From RGIG7213 sp045652135 (lineage in GTDB: Bacteria; Bacillota; Clostridia; Oscillospirales; CAG-272), in NCBI GenBank assembly GCA_045652135.1, contig JAZRTS010000094.1, positions 1 through 25,757 on the forward strand: a stretch of 25,757 nucleotides of DNA, in the 5' to 3' direction. Under the pieces are notes generated by a model, which was not told the DNA's origin, did not search any database, and was given only the letters and a program-made list of their open reading frames with translations. Below, one piece after another: positions 15,189 to 23,204 of the stretch; the first letter of the stretch is position 1; every line of letters begins with the position of its first letter. The translations under genes were made by a program, and so were the position numbers.

Positions 15189-16304
15189 TTATTTTATCAA
15201 ACGCTTAACACATTTGATTATTCTGTCCATATCATCATCCGTGTTTTTTATATCACTCGGCAGGCAAATGCCGTTTTTAAAAATTTCATCGCTTACACTC
15301 ACACCGTCTTTTTCTGTGATATAATCACACTTTGAAAATACCGGCTGTAAATGCATCGGCTTCCACATAGGTCTCGCTTCGATATCTTCTGCTGCCAAAC
15401 CGTTTACAAGCTTCATAAAATCGAATTTTCCAACTGCCGTAGTAAGCCAGCGCGACGGCGCGGCACAGTCCTCGCTCGGCTGGAATCTCATATCGGCAAC
15501 TCCGGAAAGTTCCCTCTTGTATATTTCGAACAAACGTCTTTTCTTCTCGACAAATTCATCAAGCGTATTCATCTGACCGCGTCCGATACCGGCACATATA
15601 TTTGACATACGGTAATTATAGCCTATATCGCTGTGCTGATACCATGCAGCATCGTCTCTCGATTGCGTTGCCCAGAAAAGCGCTTTTTGGGCACCGTTCT
15701 CATCATTTGTCAACAGCATTCCGCCGCCCGACGTCGTAATTATTTTGTTTCCGTTAAATGAAAGTATGCTGTATTTTCCGTCTGTTCCCACACTGTGTCC
15801 CTTGTATTTTGCGCCGAGAGCCTCAGCGGCATCCTCTATAAGCACAGCGCCGTGTTTATCGCACACAGCCTTGATCTCATCGATTTTAGCAGGAACACCG
15901 AACAGATGTACGACAATTACTATACGGCATTCGGGATATTTTTCAAACGCTTTTTCAAGAGCCGACGGCGACATATTCCACGTGTCTTCTTCACTATCGA
16001 TAAACACGGGAATACCATTTTCATATGTAATCGGATTGGCTGTTGCTGAAAACGTAAGCGACTGACAGAACACTACGTCTCCCACTTTTATCCCTGCAAG
16101 CTTCAATGCCAAATGCATCGCCGCAGTTCCCGAAGACATAGCAACAGCATGGCCTATACTCGTATATTCTTTTATGCTTTTCTCGAACCCATTTACGTTA
16201 GGTCCCAAAGGAATCACCATGTTGTCACGAAATGCTTCATCGACATATAACTTTTCCGTTCCGTTCATAGTCGGTGAAGACAGGAAAATCCTTTTCTTGT
16301 CCAT
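15189..16304 (-). CDS. DegT/DnrJ/EryC1/StrS-family PLP-dependent sugar aminotransferase (371 aa)
   Basis: It should transfer an amino group to a keto-sugar nucleotide, making an amino sugar for the glycan. Family features are VAMSSGTAAMHLALKL near the N-terminus, LIEDAAEALGAKYKG with the cofactor Asp, and SFNGNKIITTSGGGML with the PLP Lys (residue 187 from this start). The ATG at 16304 is chosen because GGAGAGAG lies just upstream; an upstream in-frame TTG at 16352 has no ribosome binding site. It resembles PglE-type enzymes making 4-amino sugars, but the matching 4,6-dehydratase is not in the window. It is the first gene after the 16371-16399 promoter. Confidence 0.93.
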   Translation of the reverse strand: MDKKRIFLSSPTMNGTEKLYVDEAFRDNMVIPLGPNVNGFEKSIKEYTSIGHAVAMSSGTAAMHLALKLAGIKVGDVVFCQSLTFSATANPITYENGIPVFIDSEEDTWNMSPSALEKAFEKYPECRIVIVVHLFGVPAKIDEIKAVCDKHGAVLIEDAAEALGAKYKGHSVGTDGKYSILSFNGNKIITTSGGGMLLTNDENGAQKALFWATQSRDDAAWYQHSDIGYNYRMSNICAGIGRGQMNTLDEFVEKKRRLFEIYKRELSGVADMRFQPSEDCAAPSRWLTTAVGKFDFMKLVNGLAAEDIEARPMWKPMHLQPVFSKCDYITEKDGVSVSDEIFKNGICLPSDIKNTDDDMDRIIKCVKRLIK

Positions 16305-16370
16305 AACTCTCTCCACGATTACCACGTTGTCTTGCGTTAGTAAATCACACAAAACAAGGGATTATTTTTT

Positions 16371-16399
16371 ATTATATAACTTTAGACGCAAAATTACAA
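16371..16399 (-). promoter_or_regulatory. Internal sigma-A promoter for the aminotransferase / assembly-regulation module
   Basis: On the minus strand, -35 TTGTAA (16394-16399) and a perfect -10 TATAAT (16371-16376) have a 17-base spacer. It lies in the 131-base gap between the GT4 and aminotransferase genes. No strong terminator separates the modules, so the downstream genes may also be read from the upstream promoter. Confidence 0.75.
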
Positions 16400-16435
16400 T
16401 ACATTTTGATTATTTTGTTGATTTAAAAATTACTG

Positions 16436-17608
16436 TTATTGAGAATTTTCCAGTAATTCATCAAACATTTTCTCTATTTCCTTTACCGAATTTTTCGGAT
16501 CAAAATATTCAGAACGTTTTTCCGCACCGGCTTTGCACTTTTTATAAAATGCATCATCCGTAAGCATTTTTTCAATAGCTGCCATAAGCGAGTCATCATC
16601 AACATCCGACAGTATACCGCATGTTTCATCTCCAAACAACTCACCTACAGACGGAAAAGATGACACAACGGGAACGCCGAGTGCAAGAGCTTCCTGGCAT
16701 ACAACCGGCAAGCCCTCGGTAAATGAAGAACATACAAAAAATTTAGACCTCGCTACATACTTGTATGGATTATCGTCATATCCGGTCATAATAACAATGT
16801 CTTGAACTTCATTGTCCGCAATAGCTTTCTCTATTTTTTCTCTTTCAGGGCCATCACCAACAAGAATTAACTTGAAATTCAATCCCCTTTTTTTCAAAGC
16901 CGCACAAATATTTACAAGCCTGACAAAGCCTTTTAACTCTACAAGTCTCCCCACTGCACAAAAAACATCAGGAACATCGGTTATATTGTATCTGCGATCA
17001 ATCTCTGATTTTGATTTGGAAATAATTTCATCTCGATCTATAATGTTGTATTGCACAGAAACCGAAAATTCTTTAGCATATTCATACTTATTGAAACCTT
17101 CTTGTGACACCTTGGAAACAAATACTATACGGTCATATGCGCGAAAACCTTTCTTGGGTTCCGGAAGGCCTTTCCAGTACACCGTAGTATGCTCATCAGC
17201 TATAAAATTTTCATGTACCCACAAAATCTTTTTACTGTGCTTATTAGATGATTTTGCAAGCACTTTGCGAGATTCATACTGATTAAACGATATTTCCATA
17301 TCATATCCGCCGCCTATGGCAAACCGATGATATAAACGCGGATACTTTGGGCGTTTTTTCTCTAAAAAATTAATTATAACACTTCTGACTTTTCTGATTA
17401 TCCTATTTTGATAAGGTATAAATTTCTCAAAGGCGCTCTTCATGGGAATACGTCTTTTCGCTTCTTCATACATATCGCCATGCTCTGATAACAGCACAAC
17501 AGAAACATCATATTTTTCTTTATCCAGGAAAGAAACCAAATTGATTAATGCTGACTCAACACCGCCAAACGGCATTGAATCATAAAGAAAGAGTATTTTT
17601 TTTCTCAT
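16436..17608 (-). CDS. Family 4 glycosyltransferase (GT-B fold, 390 aa)
   Basis: It has two Rossmann-like halves. The N-terminal one begins KILFLYDSMPFGGVESALINL, with the acceptor-side GGVE motif. The C-terminal one has VGRLVELKGF, LVGDGPEREKI and the retaining EX7E signature (Glu298 to Glu306 in EGLPVVCQE). The enzyme should add a sugar from a nucleotide donor to the growing lipid-linked glycan on the cytoplasmic face; the sugar cannot be named. The ATG at 17608 lies 4 bases past the stop of the wecB relic. Its ribosome binding site (AAAGG) is formed by the last codons of that relic. Confidence 0.93.
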   Translation of the reverse strand: MRKKILFLYDSMPFGGVESALINLVSFLDKEKYDVSVVLLSEHGDMYEEAKRRIPMKSAFEKFIPYQNRIIRKVRSVIINFLEKKRPKYPRLYHRFAIGGGYDMEISFNQYESRKVLAKSSNKHSKKILWVHENFIADEHTTVYWKGLPEPKKGFRAYDRIVFVSKVSQEGFNKYEYAKEFSVSVQYNIIDRDEIISKSKSEIDRRYNITDVPDVFCAVGRLVELKGFVRLVNICAALKKRGLNFKLILVGDGPEREKIEKAIADNEVQDIVIMTGYDDNPYKYVARSKFFVCSSFTEGLPVVCQEALALGVPVVSSFPSVGELFGDETCGILSDVDDDSLMAAIEKMLTDDAFYKKCKAGAEKRSEYFDPKNSVKEIEKMFDELLENSQ

Positions 17609-17612
17609 AGCA

Positions 17613-17931
17613 TTACCTTTTGAAATAGTTCAAAATAATATCTGTAATTTGAATACAAGCAATCCCGTCACCATATGGATTGGACACCTTGCTCATTCGT
17701 TCATATTCATCACTGTCACTTAAGAGCAACCGACAGTTTTCATAAATAATTTCTTCATCAGTTTCAACGAGCTTTAATGTTCCAGCCGAAACTTTCTTGG
17801 GAAGTTCAGTGGTATCACGCATAACCGGCAGGGGAAGACCCAAAGACGGCGCCTCCTCTTGTATTCCGCCCGAATTCTCCAAAACAAAAAGCTTATGGGC
17901 GTGTTTTGAAAACCAACATAACTTTCTTCAT
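17613..17931 (-). pseudogene. wecB: Remnant of UDP-N-acetylglucosamine 2-epimerase with a large internal deletion
   Basis: The first 12 codons survive at 17931-17896 (MKKVMLVFKTRP, against the family start VFGTRPEAIK) and run into TAA at 17893-17895. A few bases later, in another frame, the last roughly 95 codons of a WecB protein follow: FVLENSGGIQEEAPSLG, then MRDTTELPKK, VSAGTLKLV and NPYGDG. A complete WecB has about 370 residues, so some 260 codons have been lost between the ends. The family interconverts UDP-GlcNAc and UDP-ManNAc. The remnant lacks the active-site core and cannot work. No insertion sequence is seen at the junction. The retained 3' end supplies the ribosome binding site of the GT4 gene. 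Confidence 0.88.
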
Positions 17932-17950
17932 TTTATGTTTCTCGACACAT

Positions 17951-18715
17951 TCACTTTTTACTGAACTTATCCTTTAATTTGTCAACCTTTTCGTCGCCTA
18001 TTAATTTTCTCAGCACTCTGTTTGGAAAATACCTTATCTTATCCCGTCTTTCAGCCTTTTCTCGCAAGCTTCTTGTTTGCTCTCCCCATTCAGTCGATTC
18101 CTTGGGAAGCCAAGAGCCCGCAAACCAATGTATAGTATAGGTATTTTCTGTACTGTTAAAATATAAAGGGCAAAAATATTCTTTCGGATACAATGCCATA
18201 TCACCAACAATTTGATATGTACCATCTCGTCTTAAACCGTATTTACCGACAATATCAGTCATAACTATAACATTCGTCGTCAGATTATATGTTCCATCCT
18301 GATTAATAAAAACCGCATCCTTATAATAATCAAGAAATTCTTTAAAAAGAGAAAAATCTTTTTCACATGCCATAATACCGGTCTGTATGTGTACTTCATC
18401 CTCGAATCCCGAAAATGCCTTGTGTTCAAGAAAACAGTCAAGCGATCTGATAACCTCTACATCCGTATCCATATATATGCCGCCATATGTTACCATAGCG
18501 CAAAGTCTTACATAGTCGGTTACAAAAGCCCATTTTTTTGCATTATACGCCTGTTGAACGTAAAGAGGTGCATTTGAAATATCGAAATTGCTTTCATCCC
18601 ATCGTATTATCTCATAATCAGGACAGTATTTTTTCCAACTTTTTATACATTTTTTTGCAAGTTTGGGAAGCGGATTTCCCCCGAACCAACAGTAATGTAT
18701 TTTTTTAGGTATCAT
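17951..18715 (-). CDS. Family 32-type glycosyltransferase (capsular polysaccharide, GT-A fold, 254 aa)
   Basis: The N-terminus (IPKKIHYCWFGGNPLP) and the DXD metal/nucleotide motif (YGGIYMDTDVEV, Asp83 and Asp85) are typical of the Gly_transf_sug/GT32 group. KKWAFVTDYVRLCAMVTYGG is also family-typical. It should transfer a hexose or hexosamine during repeat-unit assembly. The C-terminal 40 residues are basic (about 215-254), perhaps for membrane contact. Its ATG overlaps the end of the FrhB-like gene by 4 bases (ATGA), so the two are translationally coupled. The decayed wecB follows 19 bases later. Confidence 0.92.
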   Translation of the reverse strand: MIPKKIHYCWFGGNPLPKLAKKCIKSWKKYCPDYEIIRWDESNFDISNAPLYVQQAYNAKKWAFVTDYVRLCAMVTYGGIYMDTDVEVIRSLDCFLEHKAFSGFEDEVHIQTGIMACEKDFSLFKEFLDYYKDAVFINQDGTYNLTTNVIVMTDIVGKYGLRRDGTYQIVGDMALYPKEYFCPLYFNSTENTYTIHWFAGSWLPKESTEWGEQTRSLREKAERRDKIRYFPNRVLRKLIGDEKVDKLKDKFSKK

Positions 18716-19821
18716 TTGAAAAAATCTCCTTTTTTTCGGACCAGATAATTTAATATTCTCAAAGAAAAATTAAAACCAAATATTTTACTACTGTATAACA
18801 ACTGAAAAATTTTAGCTTTATTATTTTTTCCAGGCGGTTTTAACAACCTTCCATTTCCATTAATCCCCTCAGTGACCACTCTCTGTTCGTAAAAAATTTC
18901 GTCTTTTATTTCATTGAAGAAATCTTTTCCTTTTTCTGTATTAATCAAAATCAAAGATGGGCGTTTGCTCATTCTCTCTATTTGGTTCAGCTTACCTAAT
19001 CCCCAAAAATCTCCTATCGTAATGTCTGATACTCTTTCAGGGCAAGCATATTGACATTCAAAGCAAGAATTGCAACTGATAACATTTTTATAAAATGCTG
19101 TAAAATACAAATCGTCATATCTATCTCTTTGGTAAATTATATCGTTGTCCATCCAAACGGTCATCTTTTGGTCGAATTCGCCTCTGAATCGAATTTTAGA
19201 AACAGGAAAATCAATTCCCATTTCAACAAAATGTTCGCGTAAATATTCATTCGGCGGAGTTCCATGGCACACCAAATCAACCGTAAACAGATTTTCGGAT
19301 TTATTTTTTACTGTATTTTTAAGTCCTGCACATTGACACGGTGTTCCGATAAATACAACTTTATATCCTTCGGAAAGGAGGCTTTTTATTTCGCTGTAGC
19401 ATTCATACGACTTGCTTTGAGAATATTTGGAACTTTTTGATTTTTCAACATCTCTCTCGTCATTAAGACAAAAATGATGCAGTTCTCCCTCCGAAGTATA
19501 GTCACAGCCATACACTTTTTGGGAATGTTTTAACTGGTGTCTGGCAATAACCGCCCCAATACCGCCCGAAGCAGATGTTATATAGTCATCTTCATTTTTG
19601 CTCCACGCGACATAACATTCCTTCGGATATTTTTTCGACGGATTATTTACTTGTGGGCATATTTGATCACAAATACCGCAATTTATACACTTTTTCTTAT
19701 CAATTTTCGGAACAAACTGCGCAAGCCTGTTTTTTTTCATGGTTATAGATTTTTGCGGACATGCAACCATACAAGCGCCGCATGATGTGCATAAAATACC
19801 TCTTATTTTTCTTTTATGCAT
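18712..19821 (-). CDS. FrhB/FdhB-like iron-sulfur flavoprotein in a polysaccharide locus (369 aa)
   Basis: Two ferredoxin-type [4Fe-4S] motifs open the protein: Cys11, 14, 17, 21 and Cys45, 48, 51, 55. A middle domain has SGGIGA and the GTPCQCAGL loop (159-167) typical of coenzyme F420 hydrogenase/dehydrogenase beta subunits. A further four-Cys set is at 250, 253, 256 and 260, followed by SDITIGDFWGLGKL. This group commonly sits next to polysaccharide pyruvyl transferase genes in anaerobes, as here (7 bases after it). A reductive or redox step on a sugar or pyruvyl precursor is inferred; the substrate is not known and F420 use is not implied. Confidence 0.88.
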   Translation of the reverse strand: MHKRKIRGILCTSCGACMVACPQKSITMKKNRLAQFVPKIDKKKCINCGICDQICPQVNNPSKKYPKECYVAWSKNEDDYITSASGGIGAVIARHQLKHSQKVYGCDYTSEGELHHFCLNDERDVEKSKSSKYSQSKSYECYSEIKSLLSEGYKVVFIGTPCQCAGLKNTVKNKSENLFTVDLVCHGTPPNEYLREHFVEMGIDFPVSKIRFRGEFDQKMTVWMDNDIIYQRDRYDDLYFTAFYKNVISCNSCFECQYACPERVSDITIGDFWGLGKLNQIERMSKRPSLILINTEKGKDFFNEIKDEIFYEQRVVTEGINGNGRLLKPPGKNNKAKIFQLLYSSKIFGFNFSLRILNYLVRKKGDFFK

Positions 19822-19828
19822 TGTTTCA

Positions 19829-21037
19829 CTACCACCGTAAATTAGTGCACAAAAACTCTTGTGATTGCTTTCTGAATTCGCTTAAGATCTTACTGACACC
19901 ACTATAGTCAATATCTTTTATATCACTTTTTTCGAATTCTTTTTCTGAAATGCACAAATCCATCAAACCAACCTTTTCAAACAAAGAATTTACACGGATA
20001 TTTTGACAAAAATCATCATCATCCTTAAATCTTTTTAAATATAAATACTTTTTTTCGAATATCATAGAGAAAATCGATGCATGATACGAATCCGTTACAA
20101 CGAAAGATGAATCTCTGATCAAAGCAACAAACCTTTCAGGAGATACACCGTAATTACACGCCCATTTATGCAGCGCAAACGGCTCTCTTATAGGAATCAA
20201 AACCGGCTTGAGTTTTAATTTTTTCGCCAATTTTTTAACATATGAAAAATACCACTCATTTTGACCTAAAAAATAACAAAGAAGATACTTTTTTTCAAAA
20301 ACAACTTCGCTCACTGAAAACTCTTCCCAAAAATCTCTGTCATGTAACAAGGTGGGATCACATACCCACTGCACATCTCTACCGCACAATTCAGACAATT
20401 GAACAGCGCTTATTTTCTCTCGAACGGATATAGCTGAATAATCTTTTAAATATTCTTTTATAATTTCTTTTTTTTCGTTTGATATTTTTTCAGTACCAAT
20501 ACTGGGAGAATATGCAATCTTCTTTTTTGTAACAAAATCCAAATAAAAATATCCTTTAAAATTCACATCGAAAACCGACCATATTTGGTCGCTGCCACAA
20601 ATAAAAACATCATAATCATCATTATGTTTATGCATATTTTCAGAAGAATAGCTTTCTGAAATACTGAGTCGTCTATATTTAAATTCTTCTATCAAATCCA
20701 TGCACTTGCGGTAAGATGCGCAAATCTCATATTGCTCAAGAGATTTAATATATGCCCTATGGATCTTCAAATCACGAAAAAACGACATCGGATTTGAAAT
20801 ATATCTCTTTATTCTTTGTGCCGTTTTTACCTGCGATGAGTTGCTTTTTTCACAAGTATTCTCTGTCGTTTCTTCATTACAATCTTGATTTGACAAAAGA
20901 TATGGGCAGATAATGTACTTATCTGAAATTATCGTGTTTTCATACCCATTTCCAAGCAAATACTGTTGTAGAGCGTAAGCCTGAAGATCCGTACCGTAAT
21001 TTTGATGAGTTATCCACGTAACAGTAGCAGTTTTCAT
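19829..21037 (-). CDS. Polysaccharide pyruvyl transferase family protein (402 aa)
   Basis: The family (PF04230) transfers enolpyruvyl or ketal pyruvate from phosphoenolpyruvate to a sugar, giving the polymer negative charge. Seen are NYGTDLQAYALQQYL near residue 13, DVFICGSDQIWSV near the middle, YSPSIG, SAISVREK, and VVTDSYHASIFSMIF toward the C-terminus with the conserved Ser-His. The length is usual. A Ser/Glu/Asn-rich segment (about 50-72) is an insertion after the first domain. It stands between the ABC transporter ATPase and the FrhB-like protein, with a single base separating it from wzt. Confidence 0.92.
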   Translation of the reverse strand: MKTATVTWITHQNYGTDLQAYALQQYLLGNGYENTIISDKYIICPYLLSNQDCNEETTENTCEKSNSSQVKTAQRIKRYISNPMSFFRDLKIHRAYIKSLEQYEICASYRKCMDLIEEFKYRRLSISESYSSENMHKHNDDYDVFICGSDQIWSVFDVNFKGYFYLDFVTKKKIAYSPSIGTEKISNEKKEIIKEYLKDYSAISVREKISAVQLSELCGRDVQWVCDPTLLHDRDFWEEFSVSEVVFEKKYLLCYFLGQNEWYFSYVKKLAKKLKLKPVLIPIREPFALHKWACNYGVSPERFVALIRDSSFVVTDSYHASIFSMIFEKKYLYLKRFKDDDDFCQNIRVNSLFEKVGLMDLCISEKEFEKSDIKDIDYSGVSKILSEFRKQSQEFLCTNLRW

Positions 21038-21038
21038 A

Positions 21039-22328
21039 CTAACTATTCACATTCCTATGATTTACAACTTTCAGATGAGGCAACGCTATATGTCCCCACG
21101 AACGAACATTCCAATTCATATTGAAATTATTATTCGGATTATCTTTCAATGAAAACGAAAAGAAATCGTTAAGAATACAATGATATTCATGTGCTCCAAA
21201 TTTATTTATTTGAAACAACGAAAATCTAGCTGAATACTGCCCCATTGACAAACATCCTGTATCAAAATTAATCTCAAACAAGCCGCTTTTTCCTTCGGAT
21301 AAAGAAAATAATTCTTCCGAAATAGCCATGCCAACCGGTTCAAAATGTTCATCCGTAATAACTATTCTCATTCGCAGATCAGATAAATTCTTTATTGCGG
21401 TATAATTCACACAGAATTTCAAAACATCACCGCTTTTTATGAAATTAATATCATTTTCCAATTTTGCAGAGTCAACAACAACCCCCAGATCATACCATGG
21501 CTGAATATGATCGTCTTTCGTAAACGATCTTTGTTGCTCTTTATCAGTTTTTTTACCCATATATATACTGATAGCCTCGTCAACATCGCCGTTAAAAACA
21601 ACCTGTCCATGTTCCATAACGATACATCTGTCGCAAAGTCTGCGAATAGTATTCATATTGTGGCTTACATAGAGTACAGTTCTTCCGTCTTTGTGAGCCG
21701 CCTCGCTCATTTTGTCAAGGCACTTTTGCTGGAATTTGACGTCACCGACAGCCAAGACTTCGTCCATTATCATGATTTCCGAATCAAGATGCGCAGCAAC
21801 GGAAAACGCAAGCTTGACATACATACCCGATGAATATCTCTTGACAGGTGTATCAATAAACTGCTTTACTTCGGAAAACTCAACTATTTCATCAAATTTT
21901 TTGTCGATTTCTGCCTTTGTCATACCGAGAATTGCGCCGTTAAGATATACGTTTTCACGCCCCGTAAGTTCGGGATGGAAGCCTGTTCCGACCTCAAGCA
22001 TACTGGCAACTCTGCCGTTCATACATATCTGACCTGTAGTAGGAGCCGTAACTCTCGTCAAAAGCTTCAGAAGCGTCGATTTACCTGCACCGTTATGACC
22101 GATAATACCTACAGCTTCACCTTTTTTTATCTCAAGGTTTATATCCTGAAGCGCAAGGAATCTTTCATTTTTTTTGTATACCTTAGCACCTATTTTGCTG
22201 TTGGGATCTTCCTTTCCCCTGAGTCTTGCCATAAATGACTGAAGGTCACCCTTGAGCGTGCCGCCGCCTATTGCTCCCAAGCGGTACTGCTTGGAAACAT
22301 TTTCTATTTTTATAATCGTTTCACTCAT
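21039..22328 (-). CDS. wzt: Polysaccharide ABC transporter ATPase, Wzt/TagH type, with C-terminal glycan-recognition domain (429 aa)
   Basis: The ATG at 22328 (MSETIIKIENVSKQY) is chosen because it follows the permease stop by four bases with GGTGTGATG upstream; a longer in-frame start at 22385 would run 53 bases into the permease gene. The nucleotide-binding domain has Walker A GHNGAGKST (77-85), signature YSSGMYVKLAF (165-175) and Walker B IMIMDEVLA (185-193). From about 260 to 410 a beta-rich domain resembles Wzt_C, which in known systems recognises the finished glycan end. The last 150 codons are more AT-rich than the ATPase part, suggesting recombination between the domains. Confidence 0.93.
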   Translation of the reverse strand: MSETIIKIENVSKQYRLGAIGGGTLKGDLQSFMARLRGKEDPNSKIGAKVYKKNERFLALQDINLEIKKGEAVGIIGHNGAGKSTLLKLLTRVTAPTTGQICMNGRVASMLEVGTGFHPELTGRENVYLNGAILGMTKAEIDKKFDEIVEFSEVKQFIDTPVKRYSSGMYVKLAFSVAAHLDSEIMIMDEVLAVGDVKFQQKCLDKMSEAAHKDGRTVLYVSHNMNTIRRLCDRCIVMEHGQVVFNGDVDEAISIYMGKKTDKEQQRSFTKDDHIQPWYDLGVVVDSAKLENDINFIKSGDVLKFCVNYTAIKNLSDLRMRIVITDEHFEPVGMAISEELFSLSEGKSGLFEINFDTGCLSMGQYSARFSLFQINKFGAHEYHCILNDFFSFSLKDNPNNNFNMNWNVRSWGHIALPHLKVVNHRNVNS

Positions 22329-22332
22329 ATCA

Positions 22333-23181
22333 TCACACCGTATCCATAAATGTTTTTTCAACTCTTGAGAAAAGAAGCACACCAAAGAAGAGCACTACGA
22401 GCGTTACCGCCCAACTCAATAAATAATATCCCAGCTCAAATTCCCCTATACCGAGGTACGCATATCGCATAGTGTTGATGATAGGTGCCATAGGGTTACA
22501 CATATAAAGCGCGTGCCATTTATCGCTTATTATCTGATAATCGTACGTTACCGGTGAAAGATACATCCAAAGCTGCACGCCAAATCCGATAAGCATTGTA
22601 AGGTCACGGTATTTTGTCGTAAGAGATGAGCAAATGATGCCGATACCGAGTCCCATAAGCGCCATATGCACAAGAAGCAAGGGAGTCATAAGTATAAATA
22701 AATTCGGCTTTAACGAGTCCGTTGTTATGAAAAAATACACCCAAAATCCCAGGAAAAATACATACTGTATAGCAAATGATATTAAATTTGATATAACCGT
22801 GGTTATCGGCATTACAAGCCTTGGAAAATAAACCTTACCGAATATTCCGGCGTTTCCCGTGAACGTTCCAGACGTCGCATTAAGACAGTTTGCAAAATAT
22901 CCCCACGTTACATTACCTGCCATAAAAAACAGGAAAGACGGTACACCACCGGGCGCAAGTCCCGCAAGATTTCCGAATATTATCGTATAGATAACCGTGG
23001 TACAAAGCGGATTGATTATAGCCCATGCAGGACCGAGTACCGTCTGCTTATACGATGAAACAAACGATCTCCTGACAAAAAGCTTTATAAGATCTCTGTA
23101 TTTCCAGATATTCTTAACATCAATATCAAACCATCCCGTTTTCGGTTTAATAACGAGATCCCACTGTCGTTGTTCGTTCAT
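22333..23181 (-). CDS. wzm: Polysaccharide ABC-2 type transporter permease, Wzm/TagG type (282 aa)
   Basis: It is the membrane half of the exporter that flips the lipid-linked glycan. The N-terminus is amphipathic (KYRDLIKLFVRRSFVSSYKQTVLGPAWAI is a family hallmark region, here residues about 27-54). About six hydrophobic segments follow, including GNVTWGYFANCLNATSG and SLTTKYRDLTMLI. The ending RVEKTFMDTV also matches the family. It lies 23 bases after the GT2 gene and 4 bases before wzt, a typical permease-ATPase pair. Confidence 0.94.
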   Translation of the reverse strand: MNEQRQWDLVIKPKTGWFDIDVKNIWKYRDLIKLFVRRSFVSSYKQTVLGPAWAIINPLCTTVIYTIIFGNLAGLAPGGVPSFLFFMAGNVTWGYFANCLNATSGTFTGNAGIFGKVYFPRLVMPITTVISNLISFAIQYVFFLGFWVYFFITTDSLKPNLFILMTPLLLVHMALMGLGIGIICSSLTTKYRDLTMLIGFGVQLWMYLSPVTYDYQIISDKWHALYMCNPMAPIINTMRYAYLGIGEFELGYYLLSWAVTLVVLFFGVLLFSRVEKTFMDTV

Positions 23182-23204
23182 ATTAATTTCCTTTCAAAAA
23201 CATA

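Larger units (their letters stand above)
16399..21480. other. AT-rich glycan-specific cassette
   Basis: Composition changes visibly here. Hand-counted 60-base rows give G+C of 14/60 (20221-20280), 14/60 (21121-21180) and 17/60 (17041-17100). Outside, rows give 27/60 (22021-22080) and 29/60 (13561-13620). The block covers GT4, the wecB relic, GT32, the FrhB-like protein, the pyruvyl transferase and the C-terminal part of wzt. Boundaries are approximate. Recent exchange of glycan-specific genes is inferred. Confidence 0.55.

Noticed and set aside
16305..16352. TTG start at 16352 for the aminotransferase
   Set aside because: No ribosome binding site precedes it, and the 16-residue extension is not typical of the family.
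17883..17950. Insertion sequence or attachment site at the wecB deletion
   Set aside because: No inverted repeats, target duplication or transposase fragment was found; only the two wecB ends and a short junction are visible.
22329..22385. Longer N-terminus for wzt
   Set aside because: The extra 19 residues come from the permease gene read in another frame; the ATG at 22328 has a ribosome binding site and starts where the family starts.
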